DNA from: Ignavibacteriales bacterium
Lineage (GTDB): Bacteria > Bacteroidota > Ignavibacteria > UBA10030 > SZUA-254
Assembly: GCA_016214905.1 (NCBI GenBank)
Contig: JACRMQ010000006.1
Coordinates: 540,510-604,509, forward strand
Direction: 5' to 3'
Length of the DNA stretch: 64,000 bases
How positions within the stretch are numbered: the first letter of the stretch is position 1; every line of letters begins with the position of its first letter. The position numbers and the translations under genes were made by a program. The notes beneath the pieces are model-generated. The model was not told where the DNA came from. It saw only the letters and a program-made list of their open reading frames with translations, and did not search any database. Below are positions 55,917-63,812 of the stretch, piece by piece.

Positions 55917-58352
55917 TTATCGTCTAATAATTGCTTTAAACTTATTCTCTAACTGATTGATTATGGAATTCATAATATCATCAATTTCAATCTGCGTCAA
56001 TGTATTTTCTTCAGAATAAAACTCTAATCTGAATGCATAACTCTTTTTCGAATCACCTACCTGCTTCCCGAAATATGTATCGAATAATTCAATACCTTTC
56101 AATAAGGACGATCCTGAAGACTTTATACATTCTTCAATCCTATCCATTGGAATATTAGAGTCAATGACTAACGCGATATCTCTAATTATTGAAGGATATT
56201 TCGGTAATGCTTTGTAATGCCGTTCTACATTTATTTTGTCAATCACTTTTTCGATCTCAATCTCGGCAAAAACAATTTCATTCTCGATGCCGAATTGCTT
56301 CAATAACTCTTTGTGTACATATCCAATCTTACCTATGCATTCCTTATTTATTTCAATATGAACACCTCGTTCACTTAAAGCATCGGTATTAGGATACTGA
56401 ATAAATTTAATATTGTCAAGAAATATTTTTTTGAAGAATGATTCAATTTCCCCCTTCATATCAAAAAAGTCAGTATTTTTTGATTTTTCATCCCATCTGA
56501 GCGGATTTTGGTCTCCTATGGATGAAATTAATAATTGTCTCTTTTCAGTGTATTTTGGAAGATATTCACCAACTATTGAATCATGACAGAAGTACGTCTT
56601 CCCAATTTCAAATAAACGAAGAGAACTATTTCCTTTAAAAATGTTTTCACGAATCACTTCAACCACACTCGGAAGTAAAGAAGTACGTAAGGCTTCCATA
56701 TCGCGACTTATTGGATTGGCGATTTTTACAACTCTATCAGATCCTATCTGAGCTGTCAGAATTGGCTGCATGCTATTTGTAATTATTTCTTGAAATCCTG
56801 CCCCTACGAAATAATTTCTAATGATTGGAAGAAAATCCATCGGCGGAGTTTTCTCGGATAATCTTAATTTCGATATTTCATTGATAGGAATATTGTCATA
56901 TCCGTACATGCGCGCAATTTCTTCGATAACATCAATTCCACGTTCAATATCTGGTCTGAAAGTCGGCACTAAAAATTTAATCAGATCATGATTTTTGCTT
57001 TTTGTTTTTTCAGCGACATGCTTGAAGAATATCTTTTCTAACAAATCGATAATCTCTTTATTTGAGAGAGTTATGCCAAGTAGTTGATTGACTTTCGAGA
57101 CACGGAGGGTAATTTTATTCTCTTTTATTTTTTTAGGATATACATCTATCCTTTTTCGTATGATTGTCCCGCCTGAAATTGATTTTATCATTTCTGCTGC
57201 ACGATCAACCGCCCAAAGAGTTATATTGGGATCCGCACCGCGTTCGAACCGTTGGGAAGCATCTGAGCTTAAACCAAAATATTTTGAGGTTCTTCTTATG
57301 CTCCGTGGTAAAAAATATGCGCTCTCGATAAATACGCATTTTGTGGATTGTGTGATTTCTGTGTTTTCACCACCCATTACACCTGCAACCGCGATTGGTT
57401 TCTTTCCGTCACAAATCATCAAAGTATCGGACCGAAGTTTTCTCTCTTTATGATCAAGAGTTGTAAATTGATAATTTTCCAATCCCGACTTTACGATTAT
57501 GGTTGCATTCTCTACCTTATTGAAATCAAAAGCATGAAGTGGTTGGCCGCATTCCATTAGCACGTAATTAGTTACATCTACGATATTATTAACCGGTCTA
57601 ATACCAACCGACTCTAAAATTTGCTCTAACCAAAGTGGTGATCGGGCCACTTTGACATCTTTTATCAAACGTCCTGAATATCGAGGACAGTTTTCAATAT
57701 CTTCGACGATCACTTTAGCAAAATCTGAAATTGATTTTCCCTCTTCCTCGATACTAATTTTGGGCAATTTGAAATCTATATCCTGGATTGCAGCTACTTC
57801 CCTCGCAATTCCGATATGACTGAGAGCATCAGGGCGGTTTGGTGTTACACCAATTTCGAGAATTGTGTCTTTCACACCAAGATATTCGGCTAATGGAGTA
57901 CCGAGGGGAGCAGAATCATCGAGAATAAGAATGCCATCTTTGTCTTCTCCCAATCCAAGTTCATATTCTGAACATATCATTCCGTGCGATTCAATCCCGC
58001 GAAGAGAAGCCTTAGAGATTTTAAATGGTTTACCTTCAGGATCGTGTTGATTTCGAGGAACAACCGCATCTATGAGACCAGCAGCTACAATCTGCCCTGC
58101 TGCAACATTTGGAGCCCCACAAACTATTTGCAATATTGCTGAACCGGTATCCACCTGGCATACAGTAAGTCGATCTGCTTTCGGGTGTTTTTGAACTTCT
58201 AAAACTTTAGCAACTACAAAATGATTATATTTTTCACCCTGATATTCAATGCTTTCAACTTCCAGGCCACGCATGGTAAGTAAGTGACCTAATTCTTCCG
58301 GCGATAATTTTATCGCTACATATTTTTTTAACCATTCAAGTGAAATCCGCAT
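55917..58352 (-). CDS. pheT: Phenylalanyl-tRNA synthetase beta subunit
   Basis: PheT forms the alpha2-beta2 enzyme that charges tRNA-Phe. The 811-residue protein has the N-terminal EMAP/tRNA-binding domain (HFVVAKVLEVQKHPKADRL), the B3/B4 editing region (about 200-400, ESAYFLPRSIRRTSKYFGLS), B5, the core synthetase-like domain and the C-terminal anticodon-binding FDX-ACB domain (PSIIRDIALVID). It follows pheS by 14 bp. Confidence 0.97.
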   Translation of the reverse strand: MRISLEWLKKYVAIKLSPEELGHLLTMRGLEVESIEYQGEKYNHFVVAKVLEVQKHPKADRLTVCQVDTGSAILQIVCGAPNVAAGQIVAAGLIDAVVPRNQHDPEGKPFKISKASLRGIESHGMICSEYELGLGEDKDGILILDDSAPLGTPLAEYLGVKDTILEIGVTPNRPDALSHIGIAREVAAIQDIDFKLPKISIEEEGKSISDFAKVIVEDIENCPRYSGRLIKDVKVARSPLWLEQILESVGIRPVNNIVDVTNYVLMECGQPLHAFDFNKVENATIIVKSGLENYQFTTLDHKERKLRSDTLMICDGKKPIAVAGVMGGENTEITQSTKCVFIESAYFLPRSIRRTSKYFGLSSDASQRFERGADPNITLWAVDRAAEMIKSISGGTIIRKRIDVYPKKIKENKITLRVSKVNQLLGITLSNKEIIDLLEKIFFKHVAEKTKSKNHDLIKFLVPTFRPDIERGIDVIEEIARMYGYDNIPINEISKLRLSEKTPPMDFLPIIRNYFVGAGFQEIITNSMQPILTAQIGSDRVVKIANPISRDMEALRTSLLPSVVEVIRENIFKGNSSLRLFEIGKTYFCHDSIVGEYLPKYTEKRQLLISSIGDQNPLRWDEKSKNTDFFDMKGEIESFFKKIFLDNIKFIQYPNTDALSERGVHIEINKECIGKIGYVHKELLKQFGIENEIVFAEIEIEKVIDKINVERHYKALPKYPSIIRDIALVIDSNIPMDRIEECIKSSGSSLLKGIELFDTYFGKQVGDSKKSYAFRLEFYSEENTLTQIEIDDIMNSIINQLENKFKAIIRR

Positions 58353-58366
58353 AATATATGATCTTA

Positions 58367-59377
58367 TTAAAATTGTTTTAAGAAACGGATATCATTTTGA
58401 TATAAAATTCTGATGTCATCTATTCCATACATCAGCATTGCGATTCTCTCAATACCCATACCGAAAGCATACCCGGAAATTTTTTCATCATCATATCGGA
58501 CATATTTATAAACATTCGGATCTACCATGCCGCAACCTAAAATTTCGAGCCAACCCGTTTGCTTGCACACACGACATCCTTTACCTTTGCATAAGAAACA
58601 AGTTATATCCATCTCAGCACTTGGTTCAGTGAAAGGAAAATAACTCGGTCTGAATCTAAATTTCAAGCTGCTCCCGTAAAATTGTTTCGCGAAAGTTATC
58701 AATGTTCCTTTTAATTCACTAAATGTTACACCTTCATCGACATATAATCCTTCTACCTGATGAAACAGGCAGTAACTGCGTGAACTTATCGCTTCATTCC
58801 TATAAACTCGTCCTGGAATTATTACACGTACCGGAGGTTTTTGATTCTGCATTACACGTATTTGAACCGGAGATGTGTGCGTACGTAATAGGATTTTATC
58901 GGTGATAAAAAATGTATCTTGCATATCACGCGCAGGATGGTCAGGTGGAAAATTTAACGCTTCAAAATTATGATAATCATCTTCAATCTCAGGACCATCA
59001 GCAACATCAAAACCCATTTTGTAAAATATTCTTTTGATCGCTTCGAGTGTTTGAGTGAGAGGATGAGTCGTTCCAACCCATCTTCTTCTTCCCGGCAGTG
59101 TAAAATCGATAGTTTCTTGAGGGGTTCCAATCTTCGATTCAATTTCACCTTTTTTCTTATCATAAAGTACTTGAACGTTGTTGCGAAGATCGTTTAAATG
59201 CTTTCCCATCAACGGACGATCAGTTTTATCCAATGTTTTTAATGCGTCGAACAAATCTCCCACAAGTCCGTTTCGAGCCAGATATTTTATCCTAAACGCT
59301 TCCAGCTCTTCTTGGTTTTTTACAGAATTTATTTCTACGTCAGCCGATTGTTTGATTTGTTCTATTTTCTTAATCAT
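58367..59377 (-). CDS. pheS: Phenylalanyl-tRNA synthetase alpha subunit
   Basis: PheS holds the aminoacylation site. The 336-residue protein begins MIKKIEQIKQSADV, with an N-terminal coiled coil and class II motifs: TLPGRRRWVGTTHPL, motif 2 in FHQVEGLYVDEG, and GMGIERIAMLMYG (motif 3). I start at ATG 59377; an in-frame TTG at 59386 is possible. A strong terminator ends 15 bp upstream, suggesting attenuation. Confidence 0.95.
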   Translation of the reverse strand: MIKKIEQIKQSADVEINSVKNQEELEAFRIKYLARNGLVGDLFDALKTLDKTDRPLMGKHLNDLRNNVQVLYDKKKGEIESKIGTPQETIDFTLPGRRRWVGTTHPLTQTLEAIKRIFYKMGFDVADGPEIEDDYHNFEALNFPPDHPARDMQDTFFITDKILLRTHTSPVQIRVMQNQKPPVRVIIPGRVYRNEAISSRSYCLFHQVEGLYVDEGVTFSELKGTLITFAKQFYGSSLKFRFRPSYFPFTEPSAEMDITCFLCKGKGCRVCKQTGWLEILGCGMVDPNVYKYVRYDDEKISGYAFGMGIERIAMLMYGIDDIRILYQNDIRFLKQF

Positions 59378-59392
59378 ATTTTCCAATAAAAT

Positions 59393-59458
59393 AAAAAAAT
59401 CTTCAGACTGTTATAAAAGGGCAATGGAATTATTCCACTGCCCCAACAGTTGAAGATT
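59393..59458 (-). terminator. Two-tier terminator between rplT and pheS
   Basis: The inner 12-bp stem pairs 59419-59430 with 59432-59443. An outer stem pairs AATCTTCA plus ACTGTT (59398-59412) with AACAGT plus TGAAGATT (59445-59458), with one bulged base. Seven U residues follow on the minus strand (59399-59393). It can end the thrS-rplT transcript or attenuate pheST. Confidence 0.9.
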
Positions 59459-59460
59459 CA

Positions 59461-59808
59461 TTAAGCAGTTGCGAATTTTACGACTTCTGCAAATGCTTCG
59501 GGACTGCGCGATGCGAGATCAGCCAATACTTTGCGGTTAATCTCAACACCTTTTTTATTCAGTCCAGCAATTAATCTTGAATAAGTTGTTCCGTGCAAAC
59601 GGGCTCCTGCGTTGATACGGGCAATCCATAATGCGCGAAATTCTCTTTTCTTTGTTTTCCGATCACGGTAAGCATGCTGTCCAGCTTTATCGATATGGTG
59701 CTTAGCTACCGTGAGGACTTTACTTCTCGCACCCCAGTAACCTTTAGCACGCGCTAATATGCGCTTGCGCCGGCGGTGGGAGGCAACTTTATTTTGCGAA
59801 CGTGGCAT
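59461..59808 (-). CDS. rplT: 50S ribosomal protein L20
   Basis: The 115-residue protein has the L20 signature: basic N-terminus ([20 protein letters not shown]), [19 protein letters not shown] and [18 protein letters not shown]. It is third in infC-rpmI-rplT, a set autoregulated by L20 in other bacteria. The structured terminator directly follows its stop. Confidence 0.98.
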   Translation of the reverse strand: MPRSQNKVASHRRRKRILARAKGYWGARSKVLTVAKHHIDKAGQHAYRDRKTKKREFRALWIARINAGARLHGTTYSRLIAGLNKKGVEINRKVLADLASRSPEAFAEVVKFATA

Positions 59809-59853
59809 AGTTGCTCTTCTTCCTTTCCTCTAAGTTGTTATTGTTTGTTTTGA

Positions 59854-60045
59854 TTATTGAATCATCATTTCGATTTTCTGTTGCTCTTGCTTTGAAGCAA
59901 GTGTTGATTTTCGAAGATGACGTTTTCTTTTTGTCGATTTTGAAGTCAGTATATGACTTCGAAACGCTTTGTGACGTTTATATTTACCAGAAGCTGTTTT
60001 TTTAAAACGTTTCTTGGCGCCTGATGTTGATTTCATCTTTGGCAT
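59854..60045 (-). CDS. rpmI: 50S ribosomal protein L35
   Basis: The 63-residue basic protein ([20 protein letters not shown]) is a typical L35 and lies between infC (6 bp upstream) and rplT. Confidence 0.97.
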   Translation of the reverse strand: MPKMKSTSGAKKRFKKTASGKYKRHKAFRSHILTSKSTKRKRHLRKSTLASKQEQQKIEMMIQ

Positions 60046-60051
60046 TTTATT

Positions 60052-60621
60052 CTATCCTTCCTTTTGGGTTTCAACAGGTTTTTGCTTTTTTTCAGATTTC
60101 TTTTTTGAGCTCCGTTCCGGAGCGAAGATGACTGCCATGCTGCGACCTTCTAATTTTGGAGATTGTTCAACTTTTCCAACGTCGGCTAATTTTTCTTCAA
60201 GCCGTTTAAGCAATTCTTCTCCTTGCTGGGCGTATGTGATTTCTCTACCCTTGAAGACCACCGTTGCTTTTAGTTTATGACCATCCTCTAAAAATTGTCT
60301 TCCATGACGGGCCTTAAATTCGAAGTCGTGAACATCCGTATTTGGATGGAACCGTAATTCTTTAACTTGGGTTACTTGTTGATGCTTTCTCTGGAGTTTA
60401 TCTTTCTTTGTCTGCTCATATTTGTATTTACCGAAATCCATAATCTTACAAACTGGAGGTGTGGCATTCGGTACAATCTCAATTAAATCTAAACCCCTTT
60501 GATGGGCTATCCGTAACGCTTCAGTGGGATGCATCATCCCTACCTGACCATTTTCATCAATGACACGAACTTGCGATGTTCTTATTTCTTCATTGATGCG
60601 AACACGATTTGTCTCTTTTAT
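60052..60621 (-). CDS. infC: Translation initiation factor IF-3, apparently starting at AUA
   Basis: IF-3 keeps ribosomal subunits apart and checks start codons. A frame beginning at the first ATG (60537) lacks the conserved N-terminus, yet in-frame homology continues upstream through KETNRVRINEEIRTSQVRVI and DENGQVGMMHPTEAL. There is no ATG, GTG or TTG upstream; an AGGAG site lies seven bases before ATA at 60621-60619, giving a normal 189-residue IF-3. Rare starts (AUU in E. coli) are the basis of IF-3 autoregulation, so AUA fits. The AGGAG site overlaps the thrS TAG stop, coupling the two genes. Confidence 0.93.
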   Translation of the reverse strand: MKETNRVRINEEIRTSQVRVIDENGQVGMMHPTEALRIAHQRGLDLIEIVPNATPPVCKIMDFGKYKYEQTKKDKLQRKHQQVTQVKELRFHPNTDVHDFEFKARHGRQFLEDGHKLKATVVFKGREITYAQQGEELLKRLEEKLADVGKVEQSPKLEGRSMAVIFAPERSSKKKSEKKQKPVETQKEG

Positions 60622-60631
60622 GGCAGTACTC

Positions 60632-62560
60632 CTAAATTGTTAATGATTTTAATTTGATTTCTTCTAAAATTTTATCTACAAATTTATCGAGAGGCATTAC
60701 ACCTATGTCACCTTTTTTATGTTGTCGTACCGATACCGCATTCGAATTACATTCTTTATCGCCCACCACCAACATGTACGATGCCTTCTTCATTTCCCAC
60801 TCACGGATTTTATAATTTACTTTTTCGTTTCGATCGTCAAGCTCGACCCGGACATCTGCGTTTTTTAATGCTTGATACACTTTACGTGCATAATCTAAGT
60901 GAGAATCGGTAATCGGCAGTACGATGGCTTGCTGCGGTGATAACCAAGTTGGGAATGATCCAGAAAAATGCTCGGTAATAATTCCCATAAATCTTTCGAA
61001 TGATCCGAAAATTGCACGATGAATTGCGACAGGTCTTTTACGGGAACCATCTTCAGCAACATATTCCAATTCAAAACGTTCAGGCAGCATTATAAAATCT
61101 AACTGGATTGTTGCAATTTGCCAATCCCTTCCCAACGCATCTTGGATTTGGACATCGATCTTGGGTCCGTAAAAAGCGCCATCCTTAGGTTTTAAAGTAT
61201 ATTTTATTTTGTTATGTTCAAGGGCTTTCATCAAACCTGATTCAGCTTCTTCCCAAAGTTTCGGATCTCCCATTGCACCTTCGGGTTTAGTTGAAAGGTT
61301 ATAAACTGGTTTCAAACCAAAAATTGAATAAAATCGTTCGACTAAAATTATCAATGAATTTATTTCATCCAAAATCTGATCGGGTCGGCAATAGATATGC
61401 GCATCATCCATAGTGATTTGCCGTACCCTGAACATTCCACCAAGCGCACCTGAAATTTCGTTCCTGTGTAATCTTCCGATCTCGGAATATCTCAGAGGAA
61501 GATCTTTATAGCTTCTCATCCGATGACGATAAACGTATGTGCTTTCGGGACAATTCATCGGTTTCAAACTGAATGTCGCATCATCGTGATCGAAATAGAA
61601 CATGTTTTCTTTATAATGCGCCCAATGTCCTGATTGTTCCCATAATTCTTTCTTAACTAAAATTGGTGTCGATATTTCCTGATACCCTGCACCATCGAGT
61701 TCGTATCTCAGAAATTTTTCGAGTTCGCGGAAAACAATCATTCCATTCGGAAGCCAGAATGGAGCACCGGGAGCTATATCGTGAAAAACGAATAGGTCGA
61801 GTTCTTTCCCTAATTTTCTATGATCTCTCCGCTTCGCTTCTTCGATGCGGAAGAGATATTCATCTAATTCTTTTTGAGTAGGAAATGAAATGCCGTAAAT
61901 TCTCTGAAGCATTTTATTTTTTTCGTTCCCGCGCCAATAAGCACCTGCAACACTCAGAAGCTTTATCGCTTTCAATTTTCCCATCGAAGGTAAATGAGGA
62001 CCTGCGCACAGATCGATGAATTTCCCTGAGTGGTAAAATGTGATGATTTGTCCTTTTAACTCTTCGAGAAGCTCAAGCTTATATGGATCATCTTTTTCTT
62101 TAAAATATGCGACGGCATCTTCCCACTTTTTTTCTTCTCTAACAATCTTGGAATCTACCTTCGATAGTTCCAACATCTTTTGTTCAATCTTCGAGAGATC
62201 ATCTGGGGATAAAGTGTGACCGCCTAAATCGATGTCGTAATAAAATCCCGCATCGATCGATGGTCCAACGCCAAACTTTGCGCCGGGAAAGATTGCTTCA
62301 ACTGCTTCCGCCATCAGATGCGCGGTACTGTGCCAATAGGTATCTTTTCCGCCTATATCATTCCATTTTAAAATTCTCACCTGAGAATCAGCGTTTATCG
62401 CCCTGACAAGATCCCAAACTTCCCCGTTCACTTCAATCGCAAGGGCATCACGAAGTAATCCGTTGCTGATACTCTTGGCAATATCTAATCCGGAGATACC
62501 TTTTGAGTATTCCCTAGTATTACCGTCAGGAAATTTTATTGTAATAGTTGTCATCATCAT
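60632..62560 (-). CDS. thrS: Threonyl-tRNA synthetase
   Basis: ThrS charges tRNA-Thr. The 642-residue protein has the TGS domain (TITIKFPDGNTREYSKGI), the editing domain with HSTAHLMAEAVE and the SAD region, class II core motifs (RYSEIGRLHRNE, CPESTYVYR zinc site, FGSFERFMGIITEH) and the anticodon-binding domain. It starts with three consecutive ATGs and no visible ribosome site; a terminator's U-run ends six bases upstream. Confidence 0.97.
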   Translation of the reverse strand: MMMTTITIKFPDGNTREYSKGISGLDIAKSISNGLLRDALAIEVNGEVWDLVRAINADSQVRILKWNDIGGKDTYWHSTAHLMAEAVEAIFPGAKFGVGPSIDAGFYYDIDLGGHTLSPDDLSKIEQKMLELSKVDSKIVREEKKWEDAVAYFKEKDDPYKLELLEELKGQIITFYHSGKFIDLCAGPHLPSMGKLKAIKLLSVAGAYWRGNEKNKMLQRIYGISFPTQKELDEYLFRIEEAKRRDHRKLGKELDLFVFHDIAPGAPFWLPNGMIVFRELEKFLRYELDGAGYQEISTPILVKKELWEQSGHWAHYKENMFYFDHDDATFSLKPMNCPESTYVYRHRMRSYKDLPLRYSEIGRLHRNEISGALGGMFRVRQITMDDAHIYCRPDQILDEINSLIILVERFYSIFGLKPVYNLSTKPEGAMGDPKLWEEAESGLMKALEHNKIKYTLKPKDGAFYGPKIDVQIQDALGRDWQIATIQLDFIMLPERFELEYVAEDGSRKRPVAIHRAIFGSFERFMGIITEHFSGSFPTWLSPQQAIVLPITDSHLDYARKVYQALKNADVRVELDDRNEKVNYKIREWEMKKASYMLVVGDKECNSNAVSVRQHKKGDIGVMPLDKFVDKILEEIKLKSLTI

Positions 62561-62566
62561 TTAAAC

Positions 62567-62591
62567 AAAAAAATCGGATAAAATCCGATTT
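62567..62591 (-). terminator. Terminator or attenuator abutting the thrS start
   Basis: AAATCGGAT (62571-62579) pairs with ATCCGATTT (62583-62591) around a 3-nt loop, followed on the minus strand by seven U residues (62573-62567, counting those shared with the arm). The run ends six bases before the first thrS ATG, leaving no room for a promoter in between. Confidence 0.85.
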
Positions 62592-62645
62592 CAGAAAATA
62601 AATTCAATTTTATAAAATATCTGTTCTGAAATTTTCATTTCTCCT
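62588..62645 (-). promoter_or_regulatory. Possible thrS leader: short ORF and stem that competes with the terminator
   Basis: ATG (62638-62636) opens a 15-codon frame MKISEQIFYKIEFIF ending at TGA (62593-62591). AGGAG (62645-62641) is upstream but only two bases from the ATG. ATTTCAGAA (62632-62624) pairs perfectly with TTCTGAAAT (62596-62588), and this second arm overlaps the terminator arm by four bases. The codons are Ile/Phe-rich with no Thr. The leader role is inferred. Confidence 0.4.
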
Positions 62646-62652
62646 ATTAATG

Positions 62653-62726
<74 letters not shown>

Positions 62727-62743
62727 AAAATATTTTTTCCGAG

Positions 62744-62829
62744 TGCCGGGGATCGGAATCGAACCGACACTCCCCTTGCGGAGAACAGGATTTTAAGTCC
62801 TGTGCGTCTACCAGTTTCGCCACCCCGGC
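62744..62829 (-). tRNA. tRNA-Leu (TAA)
   Basis: An 86-nt class II tRNA: acceptor GCCGGGG/CCCCGGC, anticodon loop CTTAAAA reading TAA, long variable arm (TTCTCCGCAAGGGGA) and T loop GGTTCGATTCC. CCA is not encoded. Confidence 0.96.
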
Positions 62830-62850
62830 AATCTTTGTTCTTTGTCACCT

Positions 62851-62895
62851 GTTATTGGATGTCCTTTAAAAAAAAAAAAACACTTTACCAATAAC
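62851..62895. repeat. Inverted repeat around an A13 tract between tRNA-Leu and tRNA-Cys
   Basis: GTTATTGG (62851-62858) and CCAATAAC (62888-62895) flank a run of 13 A residues (62868-62880; U on the tRNA transcript). It may be a processing signal or a weak terminator. Confidence 0.4.
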
Positions 62896-62910
62896 TAATA
62901 ATTAATCAAG

Positions 62911-62982
62911 AGGCGCCGGGCGGATTCGGACCGCCGCATAAAGGTTTTGCAGACCTCTCCCTTACCACTTGGGTACGGCGCC
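62911..62982 (-). tRNA. tRNA-Cys (GCA)
   Basis: A 72-nt cloverleaf: acceptor GGCGCCG/CGGCGCC with the U73 discriminator typical of tRNA-Cys, anticodon loop CTGCAAA reading GCA, and T loop GGTCCGAATCC. Confidence 0.96.
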
Positions 62983-63002
62983 ATTTTTATTTTTAAAAAT
63001 AA

Positions 63003-63036
63003 GCCCCGCCGCCTGATGTAATGGGAGCAGCAGGGC
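63003..63036 (-). terminator. Hairpin between tRNA-Gly and tRNA-Cys
   Basis: On the minus strand GCCCTGCTGCT (63036-63026) pairs with GGCGGCGGGGC (63013-63003), using G-U pairs, followed by TTATTTTT. It resembles an intrinsic terminator inside the tRNA cluster and may give partial termination after tRNA-Gly. Confidence 0.6.
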
Positions 63037-63096
63037 GATTCTCTGTAACCATGATACGCTATCAATACTTAATAATCGCGTAATCAGATAAAATTG

Positions 63097-63169
63097 AGCG
63101 GGAAACGGGATTCGGACCCGCGACATTCACCTTGGCAAGGTGACGCTCTACCAACTGAGCTATTCCCGC
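63097..63169 (-). tRNA. tRNA-Gly (GCC)
   Basis: A 73-nt cloverleaf: acceptor GCGGGAA/TTCCCGC, D arm AGCTCAGTTGGTAGAGC, anticodon loop TTGCCAA reading GCC, T loop GGTCCGAATCC and U73. It is the first tRNA after the promoter. Confidence 0.96.
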
Positions 63170-63181
63170 AATTAATGCTGA

Positions 63182-63212
63182 ATAATATACTGAAATTTTC
63201 ATGCACACGCAA
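63182..63212 (-). promoter_or_regulatory. Promoter of the tRNA cluster
   Basis: Minus-strand TTG (63212-63210), 20 bp, TATATTAT (63189-63182), 13 bp before the tRNA-Gly 5' end. Confidence 0.65.
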
Positions 63213-63274
63213 ATAAAATTAATAGTTCACGTAGAATTTTTACAGAGCGGGTTAAATGCAACCATTTCCACCAT

Positions 63275-63796
63275 TTAGAAGACCTGCTCTTTGTTTAATA
63301 ACATCAAATCTATGTAGGATTTGGTGATGAATTGATCGTGTGAGATGTTGAATCTATCGATTAAATAATTCATTATTCCACTTGGTGTTTGATTATTATC
63401 CCCCATCGGTATCTCGAATTCTAAGAATGAACCTAGGTCTTTGACTTGATCGATGTGAATTCTGGTTGTTCCCAGCATGTACAACTTCCGCTTTTTCTCA
63501 ACGACCGCGCGAATACCGTACGATGATGCCAATATTTCTTTAAGATCAGATGCATTGATAGTTTTGTATATATAAAAATTACTTCTTCTTTGAACTGAAT
63601 CCTCTTCGCGATTGTAAAAAATCAATTCAGCATCTGAATCTGGGACTTCTCTCATCTTCAGTCGACCATTTGGAGAATTGAAATAAGTATCGGTTTGAAT
63701 CAATACTCCGGTTTCATGTGCGCCAATTTCAATGGCAATATTTTCTGCAACTTGCAAATCATTAACGTGTGCTTTAATTTCGAGGTTTACCGGCAT
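63275..63796 (-). CDS. CYTH-domain protein (class IV adenylate cyclase / thiamine-triphosphatase-like)
   Basis: CYTH proteins form a metal-dependent tunnel that binds triphosphates. The 173-residue protein has the N-terminal NLEIKA motif (class IV cyclase-like form of ExExK), QTDTYF, GRLKMRE, VEKKRKLY and the late acidic strand GSFLEFEI, all expected for substrate and metal binding. The activity could be adenylate cyclase, triphosphatase or another. It follows greA by 16 bp. Confidence 0.88.
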   Translation of the reverse strand: MPVNLEIKAHVNDLQVAENIAIEIGAHETGVLIQTDTYFNSPNGRLKMREVPDSDAELIFYNREEDSVQRRSNFYIYKTINASDLKEILASSYGIRAVVEKKRKLYMLGTTRIHIDQVKDLGSFLEFEIPMGDNNQTPSGIMNYLIDRFNISHDQFITKSYIDLMLLNKEQVF

Positions 63797-63812
63797 AGTA
63801 GAAATAATTTAT

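Noticed and set aside
62561-62652. T-box riboswitch before thrS
   Set aside because: No conserved T-box sequence or specifier stem-loop is present; only a terminator, a short frame and a competing stem.
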